NCBI GenBank assembly: GCA_964468725.1
Contig: CAYXVU010000222.1
Location: 1-10,033, forward strand
Direction of reading: 5' to 3'
Origin: CAYXVU01 sp964468725
GTDB taxonomy: Bacteria > Acidobacteriota > Blastocatellia > UBA7656
Length of the DNA stretch: 10,033 nt
Under the pieces are notes generated by a model that made no database searches, was not told the origin of the DNA, and saw nothing but the letters and a program-made list of their open reading frames with translations. The position numbers were made by a program, and so were the translations under genes. Below, in pieces: positions 1 to 6,367 of this stretch; within the stretch, counting starts at the first letter, position 1; each line of letters starts with the position of its first letter.

Positions 1-233
1 GGAAACATGAAAACGTTTTCATTGACACATCGGCGTACCTGCCGCGCTATTACCCGCCGCAATTGATGCACTATTTGAAGACCTATGGCAAAGAGAAGGT
101 CTTGTTCGGGACGAACTTTCCGCAGCTCTCGTTGGAGAAGTGCATGCAGCAAGTTGGTGAGTTGCAACTTACGGATGAGGTGCGGGTAAATTTCTTGCGC
201 GACAACGCGCGGCGCGTATTCAAGCTGGTGTGA
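1..233 (+). CDS. Amidohydrolase-family metal-dependent hydrolase, C-terminal fragment
   Basis: The reading frame enters from the left edge (first full codon at 3) and stops at TGA 231-233, giving 76 residues. The text contains NVFIDTSAYLPRYYPPQL, then KVLFGTNFPQLSLEKC, and ends DNARRVFKLV. This is the usual C-terminal end of amidohydrolase_2 (PF04909-type) TIM-barrel hydrolases. In that family the stretch before the LFGTNFP-type motif carries a late strand of the barrel, a metal-binding Asp often lies near that motif (here the position reads Asn), and the final DNARRVF-like helix is a hallmark. Members are hydrolases or decarboxylases of diverse small molecules, so the substrate cannot be told from this fragment. 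The gene converges on the NYN gene, with only 44 bp between the two stop codons. Family assignment is confident; specific function is unknown. Confidence 0.85.
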   Translation, partial: KHENVFIDTSAYLPRYYPPQLMHYLKTYGKEKVLFGTNFPQLSLEKCMQQVGELQLTDEVRVNFLRDNARRVFKLV

Positions 234-254
234 GCGGTGCGGTCACACCAGCTT
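222..254. terminator. Perfect 12-bp inverted repeat between convergent genes
   Basis: AAGCTGGTGTGA (222-233) is perfectly complementary to TCACACCAGCTT (243-254) across a 9-nt loop. The left arm includes the last three codons and the stop codon of the amidohydrolase. Neither side is followed by a convincing T-tract, so this is not a textbook intrinsic terminator. Its position between two convergent genes suggests a bidirectional transcript-end hairpin or 3'-end stabiliser. The inverted repeat is seen directly; the role is inferred. Confidence 0.55.
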
Positions 255-277
255 CATAAGCGATTGGGGAGCGGGCG

Positions 278-2221
278 TCAATTCGCCTGCCCCTTTTGAA
301 TCGAAGGCGTCACCTGTTTGGTCGGCTCAAGTGGCAGTCTTTCCGCCTCAGCCGTCCCCTGCTCCTTTTCAATCTCGCTGACAATCCATTGGTGCAAGAG
401 GCTCTGTTCTTCAGTCGTCAGTTCCATCTGCGCTTCCCGACAAAGAGTCAAAACGTTATCGCGGAAGATGGCAGCCAGCCGCAAAGCGGTGTTGTTTTCG
501 GAGTCTTTGCTGAACCAGTGCCCCGCATAGATGATGCCTTGCAAAATAAACCAGACGCTCTTGCGCGGCACCGCTTCGCCGTGTTGGTTGCACAGATCGC
601 GCACCGCTTTCGAGGTCGAACTGAGGTTGAAGGAGTTCTGTTGCAGGTCATGCTCTAGCATGGTGAAGACGAGCGCGTACTGTTGCGGTGCGAGGCGCGG
701 CGCGCCGGTGATTTCCGATATGCGCCGCGTGAAGGCGCTCAGTTCAGCAGGCATGCCGTGTACTTCGATTGCATCCAACGAGGCGCTTGGCAATTGATGG
801 CGCAACGGGTCATAAAGGTAGCCGGGGTGCGGCAAGGTCGTCATCTCCAATCCGCTGATGCGAGCCGTCTGCAATAGCTGTTTGAAGGAGCCCGCCCCTG
901 CCCATTCGCTTTCGATCACTTGCGGCCCCAATTCACGAATCACGTCGAAGGCGGCGCGCGCCATTGTAATGGGCTCCGCCGCCTGTAAGACGGCCTGTTT
1001 GACGATTGCCGTGATGCGCTCGCGCAACTCTGCGTGGCTCATTATCGCAAAGCTCTGCCGCTCGCGCGGCTCGGCAGGCGGATGATGCCGAGTCGGGTTA
1101 TAGACCAGCGTTTTGTGATCCGCAGAGATGGCCAGCTTGATATCGGCAAGCTCGGCTCGTTGTAGCACCTGCCGCAGGGTGACGACGCCGTTCCATCCGC
1201 TCTCCAACAGTTCCGCCCGAAGCCGTTCGACTACCGTATCATTCAGTTCGGTCAACAAGACGGCACTCGGCGAGACGGTCAAAACCTCTTTGACGACCGA
1301 CAAAACCGTCTGATTGAGGCTCTCATCTAATACGACCGGCGCGACTTCCGAACCGCGCCACCCTTCACCGGACAACTCAGCGTAGCGCATTTCCCGCACC
1401 GCAATGCGCCACGGTTCGCCTTCGATCAGCTCCAACTCCGGGCGGCGGCGCAAGAGTTCTTCGGTCAAACTGCGGAGCGAATAAAACCCCAGCCAGTTGC
1501 CGTAGGAGACGAATTCGGGAAACTTTTTGAAGATTTCCGGCAGCACGGTTGCTAACAGGTACTCTTTATTCAAAGCCTCTTCATAGACCTTGTCGGCCAT
1601 GGCATCGAGCACGGGTTCGATGGCTGAGGAGAGCGAAGCGGCCAGCGCGCGCGCCTCATTTTTCGCCATCAATTCCGGCGAAATTTGCAACCCCTCCTCC
1701 ATAAACTCATCTCCCGTGATGATGCGGTCGCTTGCCGATTTGTAGGCTTGCGGCACTGCGTTGATCGTCAAGATGGCGGTGCGCCGATCCGCCGCCCGCA
1801 GTTTGAGCAAAACCGGCGTGAAGTCCGCATCACCCGATAGGATAATGAACTCATCAAAGTGGGTGCGATGATCGAGCGTATCAATGATGTCCATCACCAT
1901 ATGAATATCGGCGCTATTTTTGCCGCGTTGGGTCAGCGACGGGCAGTCAATGACTGTAAACGCCGATTGCACAAAGTAATGGCGAAAACGAAAGAAGACG
2001 CGCGGATTGAGATAGCAGCGACGGACAAGAATGGCACGCGGCTGCAAAAGCCCTGTGTCTTCGTTATCCTGATGCGGCATGCCTTGCTCAATCCATGACA
2101 GCCAACGCGATGGGTCGGTGGCAAAATACTCGGCGGCTAGGGGATCGAGCTTATCCAGACTGAGATAGATATTGTCAAAGTCTACAAAGAGTGCAGTCTT
2201 AATCAGGGAAGCGTTTGTCAT
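278..2221 (-). CDS. NYN-domain (LabA/PIN-like) putative ribonuclease with LOTUS/OST-HTH-like modules
   Basis: 647 residues. The N-terminus (about 6-178) is a NYN domain: LFVDFDNIYL gives D14, D16 and N17, KNSADIHMVMD gives D105 and D111, and ILSGDADFTPVL gives D131 and D133. The acidic metal-binding set is therefore intact and nuclease activity on RNA is plausible. Three winged-helix-like modules follow, at about 203-276, 302-379 and 397-475. Modules 2 and 3 share a W-x-G...(L/F)-(R/K)-x-(L/V)-L core and close with YNPTRHHPP and YDPLRHQLP, which points to internal duplication. Their size and place resemble OST-HTH/LOTUS RNA-binding domains of NYN-LOTUS proteins. A helical C-terminal region (about 495-620) precedes a Gln/Thr-rich tail. 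The ATG at 2219-2221 has TCAAGGAG five bases upstream. The gene lies beyond the terminator of the translation operon, so it should have its own promoter; I found no convincing one. The RNA target is unknown. Confidence 0.85.
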   Translation of the reverse strand: MTNASLIKTALFVDFDNIYLSLDKLDPLAAEYFATDPSRWLSWIEQGMPHQDNEDTGLLQPRAILVRRCYLNPRVFFRFRHYFVQSAFTVIDCPSLTQRGKNSADIHMVMDIIDTLDHRTHFDEFIILSGDADFTPVLLKLRAADRRTAILTINAVPQAYKSASDRIITGDEFMEEGLQISPELMAKNEARALAASLSSAIEPVLDAMADKVYEEALNKEYLLATVLPEIFKKFPEFVSYGNWLGFYSLRSLTEELLRRRPELELIEGEPWRIAVREMRYAELSGEGWRGSEVAPVVLDESLNQTVLSVVKEVLTVSPSAVLLTELNDTVVERLRAELLESGWNGVVTLRQVLQRAELADIKLAISADHKTLVYNPTRHHPPAEPRERQSFAIMSHAELRERITAIVKQAVLQAAEPITMARAAFDVIRELGPQVIESEWAGAGSFKQLLQTARISGLEMTTLPHPGYLYDPLRHQLPSASLDAIEVHGMPAELSAFTRRISEITGAPRLAPQQYALVFTMLEHDLQQNSFNLSSTSKAVRDLCNQHGEAVPRKSVWFILQGIIYAGHWFSKDSENNTALRLAAIFRDNVLTLCREAQMELTTEEQSLLHQWIVSEIEKEQGTAEAERLPLEPTKQVTPSIQKGQAN

Positions 2222-2490
2222 ACAGTCTCCTTGAATAAAGTTGTTGGGGGATCAGATACTTACTCAAGTCAACTTCAAATTCTGTCCTCTACAATCTTTA
2301 CCTATTTGACGAAGAACGCATTGCCGGACGCGCCAGATGGGGAGCGCAACGCGGAACTTGGTTCACCTTCAGCGCCCTCGTTTGTGGCGCGTAAGAGAGA
2401 GCAATCCGTTAGTAACTCTCCCAAAAAAACAAAGGGCGGCCTTGTTATAGCCGCCCAGTCAAAAGCGTACTTACTGTAACACAACTCGCC
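2222..2490. other. Non-coding spacer between frr and the NYN gene
   Basis: These 269 bases hold the operon terminator (2423-2456) and the ribosome binding site of the NYN gene (CTCCTTGA on the plus strand, 2227-2234). The promoter of that gene must lie in between. TTGACT read on the minus strand near 2265-2270 resembles a -35 box but has no matching -10, so I do not call a promoter. Short open frames across the region have no start context and run through the terminator hairpin; I regard them as chance. Confidence 0.6.
2423..2456 (-). terminator. Rho-independent terminator of the rplM-frr operon
   Basis: Read on the minus strand there is GGGCGGC, a 9-nt loop, GCCGCCC, then TTTGTTTTTTT. The arms are 2450-2456 and 2434-2440 and the T-tract is at 2423-2433. 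A 7-bp all-G/C stem followed at once by a U-run is the classic intrinsic terminator. It lies 34 bases after the frr stop codon and separates the translation operon from the NYN gene. Confidence 0.92.
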
Positions 2491-3051
2491 TTAAACCGTC
2501 ATGACTTCTTTCTCTTTATGTTCAGATAATTCGTTGACGCGGGCAATATGCTGGTCGGTCAGTTTCTGTACCTGATCGAGGCCATCGCGTTCAGCGTCTT
2601 CGGATATGGTCTTCTCTTTGAGCATCTTTTTCAAATGATCGTTGGCATCGCGGCGCACGTTGCGAACGGCGGTGCGATGTTCTTCGGCAACTTCGTGAAC
2701 CAGCTTGACCATCTGCTTGCGACGCTCTTCGGTGAGCGGCGGAATCGGCACGCGAATCAGTTTGCCGTCATTGGACGGATTGAGTCCCAACTCGGAGGCG
2801 CGAATCGCTTTTTCGATATTGGCCAGTTGCGTCGGGTCGAAGGGCTGCACCGTCAGCATCGTCGGTTCCGGCGCATGGATGGTTGCCACTTGATTGAGCG
2901 GCATCTCGGCGCCGTAGTATTCGACCGTTACGTTATCCAAGATATTCACCGATGCGCGGCCTGTGCGCACTGCGGCAAGCTTCTTGCGCACATCTTCCAC
3001 CGCGCCATCCATTCGTCGTTTGGCATCATTGACGATCTCTTTGATCTCCAT
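2491..3051 (-). CDS. frr: Ribosome recycling factor
   Basis: 186 residues, close to the usual 185. The protein separates the 70S post-termination complex together with EF-G, in the cytoplasm. Diagnostic stretches are the N-terminal helix (MEIKEIVNDAKRRM), LAAVRTGRASVNILD (residues 25-39, with the conserved RTGRA motif), the domain II sequence from about 40 to 100 ending NDGKLIRVPIPPLTEERR, and the long C-terminal helices with VRNVRRDAND (residues 129-138). I set the start at the ATG 3049-3051 because GGAGGG (3058-3063) sits six bases upstream. A TTG at 3070-3072 in the same frame would place that site inside the coding region. frr is the last gene of the operon, 76 bp after pyrH, and is followed by a strong terminator. 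Confidence 0.97.
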   Translation of the reverse strand: MEIKEIVNDAKRRMDGAVEDVRKKLAAVRTGRASVNILDNVTVEYYGAEMPLNQVATIHAPEPTMLTVQPFDPTQLANIEKAIRASELGLNPSNDGKLIRVPIPPLTEERRKQMVKLVHEVAEEHRTAVRNVRRDANDHLKKMLKEKTISEDAERDGLDQVQKLTDQHIARVNELSEHKEKEVMTV

Positions 3052-3127
3052 CAGAATCCCTCCGCCTTTCAATTTTGAATTTTAGATTGTGGATTTTGGA
3101 TGCAGATATTTCAAGCTCACGCGGGGC
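3052..3127. repeat. pyrH-frr spacer with A/T-rich 7-nt-period repeat
   Basis: Positions 3072-3106 read as successive units ATTTTGA, ATTTTAGA, TTGTGGA, TTTTGGA and TGCAGA, an imperfect repeat with a period near seven bases. The stretch is clearly richer in A/T than its coding neighbours. It does not form a strong hairpin and has no coding potential. The frr ribosome binding site lies at its left end. It resembles the degenerate repeats in two other spacers of this window (3890-3903 and 8936-9023). Confidence 0.55.
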
Positions 3128-3886
3128 TCAATCTTTCTGAGCCTCTAACGCGCCGGACTCTCGGCGCGACACCACCGTGCCAACCGCCTCGCCCATCACG
3201 ACGCGCGCGATATTGCCGGGTTTATAGAGATTGAAGACGTGAATGGGGACGCCCTTATCTCGGCATAGGCTGATGGCCGAGGTGTCCATGACTTTCAAAT
3301 CGCGTTGAATGACTTCGAAGTAGCTCAAGCGGTCAAACATCGTTGCCGTGTTATCTTTGGTCGGATCGGCGGTATAAATTCCGTCCACCTTCGTCCCTTT
3401 CAAGATCGCGTTGGCGTTGATCTCCAGCGCTCGTAAGGCCGCCGCCGAGTCGGTCGTAAAGTAGGGGTTGCCGGTTCCCGCGCCGAAGATCACGACGCGC
3501 CCTTTTTCCAAATGGCGGACGGCGCGGCGGCGAATAAAAGGTTCGGCGACTTCGTGCATCTCGATGGCGGTCATCACCCGCGTAAAGACACCCTGTTTTT
3601 CGAGCGCATCTTGCATCGCTAAGGCGTTGATGACGGTCGCCAACATGCCCATGTAATCGGCGGAGGCGCGATCCATGCCGTGTGCCGAAAGCGCCACGCC
3701 GCGAAAGATGTTGCCGCCGCCTACGACGATGGCAACTTGTACGCCGAGTGCCGTAACATCTTTGATCTCGGCGGCGATGCGCGTAATCATGGTCGGGTCA
3801 ATTCCGAAGCCTTGCTCTCCCATCAACGCTTCGCCGGAGAGTTTGAGCAGAACTCGCTGATAGATTGGTGTGGTCTGTGGTGACAT
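3128..3886 (-). CDS. pyrH: UMP kinase (uridylate kinase)
   Basis: 252 residues from the preferred ATG. It phosphorylates UMP to UDP with ATP, as a cytoplasmic hexamer of the amino-acid-kinase fold. Visible motifs are VLLKLSGEALMG (residues 12-23, phosphate-binding Lys and Gly), VVGGGNIFRG (54-63), DYMGMLATVINA (78-89), FGAGTGNPYFTTDSAAALRA (134-153) and KGTKVDGIYTADP (163-175, nucleotide-binding region). These match bacterial PyrH throughout. The frame stays open upstream to a GTG at 3932-3934, but that codon lies in the right arm of a hairpin and has no well-placed Shine-Dalgarno site. The ATG at 3884-3886 starts where other PyrH proteins start, yet it too lacks a clear ribosome binding site. 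The gene lies 73 bp after tsf, the standard order. Confidence 0.96.
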   Translation of the reverse strand: MSPQTTPIYQRVLLKLSGEALMGEQGFGIDPTMITRIAAEIKDVTALGVQVAIVVGGGNIFRGVALSAHGMDRASADYMGMLATVINALAMQDALEKQGVFTRVMTAIEMHEVAEPFIRRRAVRHLEKGRVVIFGAGTGNPYFTTDSAAALRALEINANAILKGTKVDGIYTADPTKDNTATMFDRLSYFEVIQRDLKVMDTSAISLCRDKGVPIHVFNLYKPGNIARVVMGEAVGTVVSRRESGALEAQKD

Positions 3887-3889
3887 AAG

Positions 3890-3903
3890 GCTGAGAGCTG
3901 AGA
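3890..3903. repeat. Two exact GCTGAGA heptads upstream of pyrH
   Basis: GCTGAGA occurs twice in tandem at 3890-3896 and 3897-3903, directly between the pyrH start codon and the hairpin at 3908-3942. It takes the place where a Shine-Dalgarno sequence would be expected. Its seven-base period matches the repeats in other spacers here. Confidence 0.6.
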
Positions 3904-3907
3904 GCGC

Positions 3908-3942
3908 CGTTCCGAGTGCGGTGGCATCCCGCACTCAGAACG
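3908..3942. promoter_or_regulatory. Long hairpin in the tsf-pyrH spacer
   Basis: CGTTC-c-GAGTGCGG (3908-3921) pairs with CCGCACTC-a-GAACG (3929-3942) around a 7-nt loop: thirteen base pairs interrupted by one C/A mismatch. No U-run follows on the minus strand, so it is not a standard terminator. It could be a partial attenuator, an RNase processing or stabilising element, or a copy of a dispersed palindromic (REP-like) element. The structure is seen directly; the role is inferred. Confidence 0.6.
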
Positions 3943-3959
3943 CACAGGTCACCTCGGTC

Positions 3960-4631
3960 TTACTGGCCGCCGAGCAATTCTTGTACTTCCGCGCCGAGGT
4001 CGCTGGCGCGTTTCTCCAACCCCTCGCCCATTTTGAAGCGGGTGAAGCGGCGCACTTTGATATTCTCGCCGGTCTTTTGCACCATCTGATTAACCAACTC
4101 GGCCACCGTGATGTTCTGATCTTTGACGAAGGCCTGTTCCATCAAGCACATCTCTTGATAAAACTTGCTGATGCGGCCTTCGATGATCTTATCGAGCACG
4201 GCTGGCGGTTTGTTGGCGTTTTTCGGATCGGCCTTTGCCTGTTCGAGGGCGATTTCGCGCTCTTTCTCCAACACCTCAGCCGACACGTCATCTTTCGATA
4301 CGAAGCGCGGTTCGGCTGCCGTAATGTGCATCGCCAGATCATGAACGAAGTGGCGAAAATCTTCGCTGCGCGCGACGAAGTCGGTTTCGCAGTTGACCTC
4401 TAATAACACGCCGACTTTGCCGCCCGCGTGAATGTACGCATCCACCATACCTTCGGCAGCGATGCGACCCGATTTTTTGCTGGCCGTCGCTAGTCCGCGT
4501 TTTCGTAAGACCTCAATCGCTTTCTCTTCATCGCCGCCCGCTTCCGTGAGCGCCGATTTGCACTCCATCATTCCGGCTCCGGTCTTCTCTCTGAGCGCTT
4601 TGATGGCGGCTGGCGTGATCGGATTTGCCAT
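3960..4631 (-). CDS. tsf: Elongation factor Ts
   Basis: 223 residues. EF-Ts is the guanine-nucleotide exchange factor that regenerates EF-Tu-GTP in the cytoplasm. The N-terminal UBA-like domain is plain: IKALREKTGAGMMECKSALTEAGGD (residues 10-34) and KAIEVLRKRGLATASKK (37-53). The catalytic core motif that contacts EF-Tu is NCETDFVARSEDF (80-92, with D84 and F85). The C-terminal part carries LMEQAFVKD (163-171), ENIKVRRFTRFKMGEG (189-204). The protein is shorter than the E. coli form (about 283 residues), as is common for the single-core type; nothing looks truncated. The ATG at 4629-4631 has GGAG about ten bases upstream. It lies 125 bp after rpsB, the almost universal partner, with two hairpins in between. 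Confidence 0.97.
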   Translation of the reverse strand: MANPITPAAIKALREKTGAGMMECKSALTEAGGDEEKAIEVLRKRGLATASKKSGRIAAEGMVDAYIHAGGKVGVLLEVNCETDFVARSEDFRHFVHDLAMHITAAEPRFVSKDDVSAEVLEKEREIALEQAKADPKNANKPPAVLDKIIEGRISKFYQEMCLMEQAFVKDQNITVAELVNQMVQKTGENIKVRRFTRFKMGEGLEKRASDLGAEVQELLGGQ

Positions 4632-4659
4632 GACGTAAACTCTCCTCTTGATATAAAGA

Positions 4660-4690
4660 CGCGCGGCTCATACCGCTACGAAGCCGCGCG
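4660..4690 (-). promoter_or_regulatory. Hairpin in the rpsB-tsf spacer, near tsf
   Basis: CGCGCGGCT (4660-4668) pairs perfectly with AGCCGCGCG (4682-4690) across a 13-nt loop. Read on the minus strand the stem is followed by TCTTTATAT, a weak U-rich run. This suits a partial terminator or attenuator that lowers tsf and downstream expression relative to rpsB, or a processing hairpin. It could also be only an mRNA-stability element. Confidence 0.55.
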
Positions 4691-4705
4691 ATGAATCTAT
4701 CCATG

Positions 4706-4736
4706 CCCGCTGCTGAAGGCATCCTTCGGCGGCGGG
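4706..4736. promoter_or_regulatory. Second hairpin in the rpsB-tsf spacer
   Basis: The arms CCCGCTGCTGAAGG (4706-4719) and CCTTCGGCGGCGGG (4723-4736) face each other with a loop of only three bases (CAT). As plus-strand RNA all fourteen positions pair, two of them as G-U wobbles. As minus-strand RNA, the expected transcript, those two become A-C mismatches, leaving twelve pairs. It starts 21 bases after the rpsB stop codon. No U-run follows. Confidence 0.5.
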
Positions 4737-4756
4737 AGATCGCTTAATAAAGACTC

Positions 4757-5744
4757 TTAGCTTCCCGCCTCCGCATTGTCGGCATTCTGCGCTGTCGTCT
4801 CGGGCGCAACCGGTGCGGCATCGGCCTCAGGAGCTTCCGCCGCCGCTGATGGCGCCGCTTCCGCTTCCGTTGCTACGCTGGCCGCTTCCGGCACGGGCGG
4901 GGCATCCGGCGGCACATAAGTCGTGCGTTGACCTCGGCGACGGTCGCCTCTGCCGCGACGTTCGCGGCGGGTCGGCTCGGCAGCCATCACGCTGGCCATC
5001 ATCGCATCACCGGACTCGCCTTCCGCGCCCTCGCCTTCATCCTCTTTGGTCATCTGCTGACCTTCGATAATGGCGTCGGCCATCTTCGCGGCAAACAATC
5101 GCACCGCGCGCAGTGCGTCGTCATTTCCCGGCACGATGTAATCAATGCCATCGGGGTTGCAGTTGGTGTCCACAATCGCGACGGTGGTGATGCCGAGTTT
5201 GTTGGCTTCATGCACCGCAATCTCTTCTTTATTCGAGTCAATAATGAAGATCACATCCGGCAAGCGCCGCATATCGCGTATGCCTTTGAGGTTCTTCTCC
5301 AACGACGCGTGTTCGCGGTCTAGCCCGAGTCGCTCTTTCTTCGTCAGCGCGTCAAAGCGGCCATCGGTTCGCATCGCTTCGATGTCTTTCATGCGCTGAA
5401 TGGATTTTTGCACGGTCTGAAAGTTGGTGAGCAGACCGCCCAGCCAACGCTGATTGACATAGTATTGATTACAGCGTGTGGCCTCTTCTTCGACAGCATC
5501 TTGCGCTTGCCGTTTGGTGCCGACGAAGAGAAAGGCGCGGCCTTCCATNNNNNNNNNNCATCGCCGTCTGGGTGACAAACTTGACCGCCTCTTTGAAGAG
5601 CTTCTGCGTCTTCTGAAGGTCGATAATGTAAATGCCGTTGCGTTCGCCGAAGATGTACTCTTTCATCTTCGGGTTCCACCGTCTGACCTGATGCCCGAAG
5701 TGGACGCCCGCTTCGAGCAGTTCTTTCATCGTGATGTTAGTCAA
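4757..5744 (-). CDS. rpsB: Small-subunit ribosomal protein S2 (interrupted by a 10-N assembly gap)
   Basis: S2 binds late to the 30S head-body junction and is needed, with S1, for mRNA binding. The first part reads TMKELLEAGVHFGHQVRRWN and then IFGERNGIYIIDLQKT. After the gap comes FLFVGTKRQAQDAV, YYVNQRWLGGLLTNFQT, LPDVIFIIDSNKE and DYIVPGNDDALRAVRL. The frames on the two sides of the N run differ. Deleting the ten N plus one of the two flanking CAT triplets gives one frame of 324 residues with the spacing expected for S2. The start is TTG at 5742-5744: AGGAGG (5750-5755) lies five bases upstream and MTNITMKELLEAG aligns with the usual S2 N-terminus, while the ATG at 5727-5729 is 20 bases from it. 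After core S2 (about residue 226) comes a 98-residue tail: acidic, then Arg-rich (254-269), then Ala/Pro/Glu-rich low complexity. Confidence 0.95.
5549..5558. other. Ten-N gap inside rpsB, probably spurious
   Basis: The run of exactly ten N is flanked by CCAT on the left and CATC on the right. If the two CAT copies are one and the same triplet, the fused minus-strand reading is QTAMEGRAFLFVGTK, and the IIDLQKT-to-LFVGTK distance equals that of Thermus S2 as I recall it. The gap therefore looks like a scaffold placeholder between overlapping contig ends, not missing sequence or a frameshift in the organism. Confidence 0.8.
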
Positions 5745-5913
5745 TCAATCCTCCTGCACGTGTGAATTGGTTTTTGTACTCATCAGGCTGCGTTCCTGTT
5801 GCTGATTGGGAACAACCAATCGCCGACCTGACAATGGAATCAGCGACCTGCGATAAACGACGAGAGACCCGCCTCCTTGCCTGCTCTCATCGCTCGTTAC
5901 CGGTCGCTCAGCA
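5745..5913. other. rpsI-rpsB spacer with a short direct repeat and hairpin
   Basis: This 169-bp spacer is long for a ribosomal operon. AATCGCCGACCTG (5818-5830) and AATCAGCGACCTG (5838-5850) form a direct repeat with 11 of 13 matches and a 20-nt period. GATTGG (5804-5809) and CCAATC (5816-5821) form a 6-bp stem with a 6-nt loop. The rpsB ribosome binding site AGGAGG (minus strand, 5750-5755) is at the left end. I find no open frame or clear promoter. The function, if any, is unknown. Confidence 0.45.
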
Positions 5914-6309
5914 TTAGCGTTTCGAGAACTGGAAGCGTTTGCGCGCGCCCTTCTGCCCGTACTTCTTGCGCTCCTTGGCGCGCGCGTCGCGGGTGACGAA
6001 TCCGGCGCGTTTGAGTTTGGTGCGAAATTCGGGATTGAATTCAATCAGCGCGCGGGTGATGCCGTGTCGGACTGCGCCCGCTTGACCGGAGAAGCCGCCG
6101 CCTTCGACATTGACCAGAATGTCGAACTTGCCCGCCGTGTCGGTCAGATGCAGCGGTTGACGAATAATCATGCGGTGCATCTCGCTTTGAAAGTACTCTT
6201 CAAATTTGCGCTTATTAACGACGATCTCGCCGTTGCCTGGTTTGATAAACACGCGCGCGGTCGCGCTTTTGCGCCGCCCGGTTCCGTAATTTTGCATGGT
6301 ATCTGCCAC
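5914..6309 (-). CDS. rpsI: Small-subunit ribosomal protein S9
   Basis: 131 residues, the normal size. S9 sits in the 30S head and its C-terminal tail reaches the P-site tRNA anticodon loop. Diagnostic stretches are YGTGRRKSATARVFIKPGNG (residues 8-27), GGGFSGQAGAVRHGITRAL (70-88), KRAGFVTRDARAKERKKYG (100-118) and the terminal FQFSKR with the conserved SKR end. I place the start at GTG 6307-6309 because GAGGAG (6318-6323) is eight bases upstream. The in-frame ATG at 6295-6297 is about 20 bases from that site and would shorten the protein by four residues. The frame is open further upstream but runs back into the spacer. It follows rplM by 58 bp, the standard L13-S9 pair. Confidence 0.97.
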   Translation of the reverse strand: MADTMQNYGTGRRKSATARVFIKPGNGEIVVNKRKFEEYFQSEMHRMIIRQPLHLTDTAGKFDILVNVEGGGFSGQAGAVRHGITRALIEFNPEFRTKLKRAGFVTRDARAKERKKYGQKGARKRFQFSKR

Positions 6310-6367
6310 GATCTCTTCTCCTCTAAAACTTCGACGGCGCAAGCCGACGACTTGCGCGGCGGATGGC

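Noticed and set aside
2235..2310. Promoter for the NYN gene based on minus-strand TTGACT
   Set aside because: No acceptable -10 hexamer occurs at 16-18 bases, so the call would rest on one box alone.
2231..2479. Plus-strand open frame of 82 codons in the frr-NYN spacer
   Set aside because: It runs through the terminator hairpin and its T-tract, has no ribosome binding site, and its protein resembles nothing I know.
2548..3078. 176-codon plus-strand open frame opposite frr
   Set aside because: It is the antisense shadow of a certain ribosome recycling factor gene. The same applies to the long plus-strand frames opposite tsf, rpsI and rplM.
3887..3934. Upstream GTG start of pyrH at 3932-3934
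   Set aside because: The codon is buried in the hairpin arm, no Shine-Dalgarno site is well placed, and the added residues come from repeat and hairpin sequence.
4757..5744. rpsB as a frameshifted pseudogene or two genes
   Set aside because: The apparent frameshift coincides exactly with the N run and disappears when the duplicated CAT is merged; S2 is essential and its motifs are intact.
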